Source of the DNA: CAIYOL01 sp964494805
Lineage (GTDB): Bacteria; Planctomycetota; Phycisphaerae; Sedimentisphaerales; Anaerobacaceae
Assembly: GCA_964494805.1 (NCBI GenBank)
Contig: CAZBST010000006.1
Location: 65,352-129,351 of the forward strand
Length of the DNA: 64,000 bases
Reading direction: 5' to 3'
Made by a program: the position numbers and the translations under genes. The notes beneath the pieces were generated by a model. That model saw only the letters and a program-made list of their open reading frames with translations. It was not told where the DNA came from and did no database searches. Below, one piece after another: positions 59,432-64,000 of this stretch (position 1 is its first letter; every line of letters starts with the position of its first letter).

Positions 59432-61510
59432 ATGTGTCGTAAACTTACCTATATCGGACTATTGCTAATGGTTCTAAGTCTGAACCAGCCGGTGTTTAGC
59501 GAAGTTAGTCTTGCCGGTTCCTGGTCGACAGGACTAACTCATACAAAAGAAGCAGGCACCAACCGTGCGTTGATATTCATCGCACACGGAGAGAATAGCA
59601 GTACTGTGAACCTAAGTGCTGTAACGTACGGCGGCCAGTCAATGACCAAGATTGTTGATAGATACTACTATTCTGGAAACGGCGCTTATGTTGCAGCATA
59701 TATTCTTAACGAGGTGGGCGTAGCTGCTGCAACCAATAACAATTTTATTGTTACCTGGAATACTACGCCGGCTGAAGTTAAATACGCCAGCGTATTCCTT
59801 TGCAACGTTAATCAAACGGCCCCCAATGGAGCAAGCGGCGGAGGTGAAAGCACAAGCAACCCAGTAACGACTCCTGCGCTATCCACCAATGATGGTGATA
59901 TGGTTATCGATGCAGCTACCTGCGGCAACAGGGGCACATATACATTACAAAACGGCTTTACCCAAGGAGCCCACCAGTCATCTGATTCGTCTACCGGTGT
60001 GACTGGTTATAAACCTGCAACCGGTGCATCTGAAACGCCGAGCGCGACACATACAAGTGTTAATCGTCAGGTAATAATCGGTTTTGTAATTAAGGAGGCT
60101 ATTACCGATCCAAATAAGGCCAGTAATCCCAGCCCATCCAACGGCGCAGCAAGTGTCGACGTGGCAACCAACCTTAGCTGGACAGCAGGCGCTGGTGCGA
60201 CCTCTCACGATATTTATTTCGGAATCAATTCAGACTCGCACAGTAATCCTAAACATACGATTGATACGAACAGTTATAATCCGCCGGGCGACCTTGCAGA
60301 AGGAACAGATTATTATTGGGCTGTTGATTCCAACGCTAGCGGCACGGTAACAGTCGGGGAGGACTGGAGTTTTACAACTTATGCTCCGATAGACGGAGAC
60401 CTGGTAGCGAATTACGTTATAAGCCTAGACATGCCGGGGACAACCTATTACGCAGATATCTGTGCTTATTATGGCGTGCTTGTTTGGTCTGAATTAACGG
60501 GAAATACGTCGATGCGAGACAGCATTATCGCCAAGTTTCCAACTACATATTACACAGGCGCAACGATGCCGCCGAGAGGTGAGCCGCAAGGCGTAGATAA
60601 AGGTGTGTACGGGATATACCCCTTTGAGCTATACCGCCAGACGAGAGACGCCAACTATCTTGTGTCGGCACTGTATTTAGCCGATGACGAATTTAACCCT
60701 CCTACTTCGGACGGTCTATGCAAATACACGCGGTTCTGGATAGATGATACATATATGGTTGGCTCGCTTCAGATTCAGGCCTATAAGTCGATGGGGGATA
60801 TTATTTACGCTAATCGTGCAACTGTCCAGCTTTTGGGATATATGGGTGAAGTAGAACAATTGCAGCAGCCGAACGGTCTTTTTTACCACACAACAAGCGC
60901 ACCGATACACTGGGGCCGAGGCAACGGCTGGGCGGCATCTGCGATGACAGAGGTTTTGCTGGCTCTTCCTGAAGACGACCCGAACCGGCCGGAACTGCTT
61001 AGTAAATATCAGGCAATGATGTCAGGGCTGGTGACATATCAAGGCGCGAGCGGGATGTGGTACCAGGTGCTTGATATGGGCAGTGACCCGCGCAACTGGT
61101 ATGAATCATCGTGCACAGCTATGTTTGTCTTTGCACTTACAACCGGAGTTGATAAAGGTTGGCTTCCTGAGGAGCCATATCTGCAGGCTGCTTTAGACGG
61201 CTGGGCGGCACTGGCAGATTATGTGGATGAACAAGGGCGTGTTCATGAGGTCTGCACAGGAACAGGCGCAAGCTCTGACGTGCAGTATTACTTTGACCGG
61301 CCAAGAGAGATTGGCAATACCCATGCTGAAGCGGCGGTTATATGGGCGGCGACAGCAATGGAACGGCTGAACTCCGAAGCCGAAGTTATTGACTTTGATG
61401 ACCTGAAGATGTTGACCGACAATTGGCTGGGCGATGAGCCGGCGGCGGACATTTTCCCGCCTGGAGGAGACGGCATAGTCAATTTCCTCGATTTCGCCGA
61501 GCTTGCTTAA
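59432..61510 (+). CDS. Secreted GH88/GH105-type hydrolase with dockerin-like end
   Basis: 692 residues. A signal peptide (about 1-23) is followed by a beta-sandwich region (about 25-218), a fibronectin type III-like domain (about 226-317, PNKASNPSPSNGAASVDVATNLSW), and an alpha/alpha-barrel of the GH88/GH105 type (about 330-645). The barrel has WIDDTYM near 436 carrying the likely catalytic Asp, HWGRGNGWAASAM near 490 and WYESSCTAMFVFAL near 552. Such enzymes hydrolyse unsaturated uronic-acid ends of polysaccharides after lyase action. The C-terminus, VIDFDDLKMLTDNWLG and GDGIVNFLDFAELA, is a dockerin-like Ca-binding repeat. The stop TAA is followed in frame by DWLK and a second TAA, so the usual end (LAxDWLK) has been cut by a CAA-to-TAA or GAA-to-TAA change. 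Confidence 0.83.
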   Translation: MCRKLTYIGLLLMVLSLNQPVFSEVSLAGSWSTGLTHTKEAGTNRALIFIAHGENSSTVNLSAVTYGGQSMTKIVDRYYYSGNGAYVAAYILNEVGVAAATNNNFIVTWNTTPAEVKYASVFLCNVNQTAPNGASGGGESTSNPVTTPALSTNDGDMVIDAATCGNRGTYTLQNGFTQGAHQSSDSSTGVTGYKPATGASETPSATHTSVNRQVIIGFVIKEAITDPNKASNPSPSNGAASVDVATNLSWTAGAGATSHDIYFGINSDSHSNPKHTIDTNSYNPPGDLAEGTDYYWAVDSNASGTVTVGEDWSFTTYAPIDGDLVANYVISLDMPGTTYYADICAYYGVLVWSELTGNTSMRDSIIAKFPTTYYTGATMPPRGEPQGVDKGVYGIYPFELYRQTRDANYLVSALYLADDEFNPPTSDGLCKYTRFWIDDTYMVGSLQIQAYKSMGDIIYANRATVQLLGYMGEVEQLQQPNGLFYHTTSAPIHWGRGNGWAASAMTEVLLALPEDDPNRPELLSKYQAMMSGLVTYQGASGMWYQVLDMGSDPRNWYESSCTAMFVFALTTGVDKGWLPEEPYLQAALDGWAALADYVDEQGRVHEVCTGTGASSDVQYYFDRPREIGNTHAEAAVIWAATAMERLNSEAEVIDFDDLKMLTDNWLGDEPAADIFPPGGDGIVNFLDFAELA

Positions 61511-62124
61511 GACTGGCTGAAGTAAACTGCTGCCACCTAATTGGCTTTGATTGGGTTTGTTTTGGCTTTGTTTTTCCATCGTCGGAAGGGACGATTTATT
61601 GTCATATCCATTTGTCATATAATGCTTTAAATTAATTTTTGGCGTTTTGGAAATTGGCTTTGTTTTGAACGGTTAACCGTTTTAAGCTTTTCATTGTTCA
61701 TAGTTTATAGAGAGTCTCCGCTGAGGTTTACGTTCGCCTTGTAAAAGGCGAAGTAAACTCCATTGCAAAATATAAATATTCAGTCGTTTCTGACCCGGGC
61801 CTGCTGGACCTAAGACCTTGCCCTGCTGGGCGATTAAGGACAGAATGTCGTTCTCTCTACCCCCGCTGCCCCTGCCGTTTTGCTTTGCAAAACGAAGCAG
61901 CAGGGGCAAGACGACGGGGGCTACAGGAATACGTCCTTCCGTAATTGGGCGGACTTGCGCGATTGATGCGAAAAAGGTGCTCGATTCTCGATAGCAGATT
62001 CTCGTAACTCGTTTTGGGGAAAGGAGTAAAAAATTTTTCGATTTTACCACTTTTAGTGTGCAGGTAGCTGCGCATTTGATTGAATTTACCCCGCTCAAGT
62101 GCCGCGGGAGCTTTTTAACTTAAG
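61511..62124. other. Hairpin-rich non-coding region
   Basis: No gene was accepted; leftward open frames here are generated by repeats. The region contains a 14-base perfect palindrome AACGGTTAACCGTT (61668-61681), a hairpin with GTTTAC/GTAAAC and TTCGCCTT/AAGGCGAA (61726-61758), and a large nested hairpin at 61861-61919. It also holds an inverted copy of the TCAATCAAATGCGCAG repeat (62068-62083). Confidence 0.5.
61861..61919. repeat. Three-tier hairpin (CCCCG, GCCCCTGC, CGTTTTGC stems)
   Basis: CGTTTTGC/GCAAAACG pairs over a 3-base loop, GCCCCTGC/GCAGGGGC lies outside it with a small bulge, and CCCCG/CGGGG outside that. It is a long cruciform-capable element without a T-rich tail. Confidence 0.55.
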
Positions 62125-62227
62125 TTGCTGTTGTTTACGGAAGCCGCAATGAGGAACGTTGAGTATTACGCAGTCCGAAGGACGGAGTAAGTAAAAAAGA
62201 TGGCCGAACTGTAGGACGCAACAGCAA
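62125..62227 (+). repeat. Palindromic element copy B (terminal repeats TTGCTGTTG / CAACAGCAA)
   Basis: 103 bases with perfect 9-base terminal inverted repeats. The core ACGGAAGCCGCAATGAGGAAC is shared with copy A; the internal hairpin is TTAC/GTAA topped by GTCC-GAA-GGAC, different from copy A. Then GGCCGAACTGTAGGAC. The CCGG/CTGG pair of copy A appears here as ACGG/CTGT, a compensatory change. It is followed by GGTAAAATTTGTTGAGC (62270-62286) and then the gene at 62386. Confidence 0.75.
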
Positions 62228-62385
62228 AAATATGCGGGGAATTTTGGCGTTGAAAGTTGGGGGAAATGGGGTAAAATTTGTTGAGCAACAGCGGAGAAAA
62301 AGCATCGCAGGGTTAATCATTAATATTTGCGATTTCGGGCAATTTGAAAATAAGTAATATATAGAAAGAGTTTGGATACAAATAT

Positions 62386-62649
62386 ATGAAAATCACAGGC
62401 CGATTGACCGAAGATGGAATGAAAAGTGAAATTGATTTTCAAGGAGCGACATTACCTAATGGTCGCAAGATCGAAGACATATTAAATGAAAATGAGAAAT
62501 TAAACCACAAAGTTAATGACCTATCGAAGAGATTGAAAGAAACATCCTCAATTTTGACTATGCTTATTCCAAACAAGTTTATTCGTATGGTTGTTGAGGT
62601 TATTCTAATTATTTCTGGAGTCTTGGGAATAATTATGCTTTTAATTTAG
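62386..62649 (+). CDS. Small coiled-coil membrane protein of unknown function
   Basis: 87 residues: a polar N-terminal part (MKITGRLTEDGMKSEIDFQG), a predicted coiled coil (about 28-50, IEDILNENEKLNHKVNDLSKRLKE), and one strongly hydrophobic helix (about 62-87) at the C-terminus. No known family was recognised. A weak AAGAG site lies upstream. It lies between palindromic element copies B and C, so it looks like the single gene of a small mobile unit. Small membrane-anchored coiled-coil proteins are common as phage-defence or toxin components, but no evidence here proves that. Translation is plausible from composition. Confidence 0.5.
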   Translation: MKITGRLTEDGMKSEIDFQGATLPNGRKIEDILNENEKLNHKVNDLSKRLKETSSILTMLIPNKFIRMVVEVILIISGVLGIIMLLI

Positions 62650-63023
62650 TGTGCCTGGTTTCAGAGGGCGTAGTGCTGCCGGAGGCCGCAACGAGGAAAC
62701 ATACAGGGAGTATGCCGAAGGCATACGGGTAAAACAGTATCCGAGCAGAAGGCAGCACGAGCAAGTTTTTGGGGTTGAAAACGGGAGGAATTGAGGGTAA
62801 AATTTAGTGAGCGACGGCGATAGTTTTTAATCTTGCGGTTTTAGCTTTTATATAATTGCACGGTGTTGCTGAAGCCATAATGGTTTAGTAAATAGTGAAT
62901 GGTAATAGTGGATAGTAAAACTGCGGGAATCTTTTCAATAATAACAAATTGTTTTTATTATTGATTGACTTAATAACCAATTGGTAGAATGGTGGGGAAT
63001 GGATATCTGAAAGGGATGAAAAA
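62650..63023 (+). other. Non-coding region holding element copy C
   Basis: Apart from copy C (62673-62758) and its GGTAAAATTTAGTGAGC motif (62796-62812), the stretch is AT-rich with an AATAGTGAATGGTAATAGTGGATAGT microrepeat-like run near 62890-62915. It must contain the promoter of the gene at 63024; GAAAGGGATG provides its ribosome binding site. Confidence 0.45.
62673..62758 (+). repeat. Palindromic element copy C (terminal repeats GTGCTGCC / GGCAGCAC)
   Basis: 86 bases. The terminal repeat differs from A and B in sequence but is again perfect (8 bp). The core GGAGGCCGCAACGAGGAA is homologous to the others, and the internal hairpin is GTATGCC-GAA-GGCATAC, keeping the GAA loop of copy B. Terminal repeat change on both sides implies selection for the paired structure. 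Confidence 0.68.
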
Positions 63024-63842
63024 ATGGCACGCAAGACTACTGTCAGCAAGGAGATAAGACGGAAGATTCATGATGCTCGCAGAATGATTGAAGGTCTAAT
63101 GAAGGCTGATAGCAATGAAGCTACAACCAGACAAGGGGCCGAGCGCATATTTGAGAATGTGCTGGGGTACGACGTTTTTAAGCATCTCAGCCGTGAGAGA
63201 GCCGTTCATGGCGCTGGAGAGACAGAGCATGTAGATTTTTCTATTCAACTTGAACAAGGTCCCGATGTCAAACCCGTTATTATGGTGGAACTGAAACGCG
63301 TTGGGATAGACCTTGCATTAAAGCATCTTAAACAAGTTACTTCTTATGCTATTGATTCGGGCTGCGAATGGGTTTTACTTACGAACGCTCGAGATTGGCG
63401 GTTATACCATGTTGAGTTTGGGCAACCTCCTGAGACAAAATTAGTCGACCAGTGGAACTTGTTAACAGACGACATAAGAGTATTAGCGGCAAAGTTTGAC
63501 ATGGTAAGTTACAAGAAGGTGAAAAAAGGAAGCCTCAAAAAATTGTGGAGAAAAGCGACTGTTCTTTCGCCAAATGGCATTTTAAGCGCACTGGTTAGTC
63601 GAGAATGTTTGAAGTCGCTAAGGCGTATTCTGAGAAAGAATACTGATGTCATGGTTGCACCCGAAGACTTAGTAAATGGAATCCGAAAGCTTCTTAATGA
63701 GAATGCAGCAGTCGAATTATCCAAGATAAACGTAGATTTTTATTCAAAAAGAAGAAAAATGCAAAAAACAGTCGAAGATGAACAAACAGAACAACTCGAA
63801 AGCAGTAAGCCACCTCCAAGTATAATAGACACTCAAAATTAG
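63024..63842 (+). CDS. HsdR_N-like PD-(D/E)XK nuclease domain protein
   Basis: 272 residues. Residues about 30-150 match the N-terminal nuclease domain of type I restriction HsdR and related stand-alone proteins: NEATTRQGAERIFENVLGYD, then HVDFSI and VIMVELKRVG, giving the D...ExK catalytic residues, and LKQVTSYAIDSGCEWVLLTNARDWRLYHV. The motor domains of HsdR are absent, and no methylase or specificity gene is adjacent. The C-terminal 120 residues are charged and helical. The ATG has AAAGGGATG upstream. It lies between element copies C and D and so appears to be a single-gene unit. A defence-linked nuclease role is inferred, not shown. Confidence 0.7.
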   Translation: MARKTTVSKEIRRKIHDARRMIEGLMKADSNEATTRQGAERIFENVLGYDVFKHLSRERAVHGAGETEHVDFSIQLEQGPDVKPVIMVELKRVGIDLALKHLKQVTSYAIDSGCEWVLLTNARDWRLYHVEFGQPPETKLVDQWNLLTDDIRVLAAKFDMVSYKKVKKGSLKKLWRKATVLSPNGILSALVSRECLKSLRRILRKNTDVMVAPEDLVNGIRKLLNENAAVELSKINVDFYSKRRKMQKTVEDEQTEQLESSKPPPSIIDTQN

Positions 63843-63923
63843 TGAACAGAAATAATTCGCAGCGCACATTTATCCGAAAAAAATTCGAATCACCAAAGCA
63901 CGAAATTCAAAACTTATTCACCC

Positions 63924-64000
63924 CTGTTGTTTCCGGAGGCCGCCCCATTAGAGTAAACGACACTCTAAACAATGGGGCAGGCAACGAGGAGTGTTAGTAT
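63924..64000 (+). repeat. Palindromic element copy D, cut by the window end
   Basis: CTGTTGTTTCCGGAGGCCGC matches the start of copies A and B. A long hairpin is then inserted: GCCCCATT/AATGGGGC and AGAGT/ACTCT (63942-63978). AGGCAACGAGGAGTGTTAGTAT follows, resembling the core after the first hairpin in A and B. The right half lies beyond the window. Confidence 0.62.

Noticed and set aside
61691..62098. Leftward 135-residue reading frame
   Set aside because: It runs through the nested hairpin at 61861-61919 and has no domain or ribosome binding site; repeats alone keep it open.
62125..64000. Integron attC sites
   Set aside because: The layout is cassette-like, but the ends lack the RYYYAAC and GTTRRRY core boxes and no integrase is visible. 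The elements are described on their own terms instead.
1..64000. CRISPR array, rRNA or tRNA genes
   Set aside because: No regularly spaced direct repeats of 24-40 bases and no cloverleaf or rRNA landmarks were found by reading; a tRNAscan or Infernal run would be decisive.

Overview
The window most resembles a chromosome or metagenome contig from the Planctomycetota, probably the Phycisphaerae/Sedimentisphaerales group. This is an inference from several traits together: a double-membrane gene set (LptD-like, LolCDE-like, type II secretion), a PEP-CTERM protein, a dockerin-like C-terminus on a secreted glycoside hydrolase, Asn-Asp-Val and Glu-Pro-Asn repeats in unrelated proteins, and a SpoVG gene next to ispE. 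No rRNA or tRNA gene was seen to confirm it.

Layout. 1-14.8 kb is a surface-polysaccharide cluster: a partial sugar amidotransferase, HisH/HisF-like partners, DUF354 and other glycosyltransferases, asparagine synthase, methyltransferases, a flippase-like LPG-synthase-TM protein and a PEP-CTERM protein. It is scarred by three degraded 3' ends of asnB-type genes. 15.0-30.8 kb is one long co-directional block: a DUF1573 lipoprotein, a MauE/thioredoxin membrane protein, a GspC-like protein, then gspD-E-F-G-H-I-J-K-L-M. A separate pseudopilin-like gene follows at 31.1 kb. 32-37.9 kb is an accessory region with a small DUF2061 protein, an AAA ATPase plus subtilisin pair matching the IetAS anti-phage system, a PadR regulator, and much repeat-rich non-coding DNA.

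37.9-59.3 kb is housekeeping: FlgM-like, SpoVG (with a zinc-ribbon insert), IspE, a YqaA/DedA-type protein, AMMECR1, a DUF1570-like lipoprotein, Maf, an MsrB-MsrA fusion, PilT, LptD, fructose-bisphosphate aldolase, a C-terminal processing protease, LysS, LolC/E/D, a branched-chain aminotransferase and a polyprenyl diphosphate synthase. 59.4-61.5 kb encodes a secreted GH88/GH105-type hydrolase. 61.5-64 kb is a second accessory region with a small coiled-coil membrane protein and a solitary HsdR_N-like protein.

The least explained signal is a family of palindromic elements of about 85-105 bp (32580, 62125, 62673, 63924). They share terminal inverted repeats and a conserved core but have different internal hairpins. 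In the last 2 kb they alternate with single genes, and a fourth copy lies just upstream of IetAS. One copy has its interior in the opposite orientation relative to a shared flanking motif. They could be recombination sites of a cassette array, MITE-like elements or a structured RNA family; the sequence alone does not decide.
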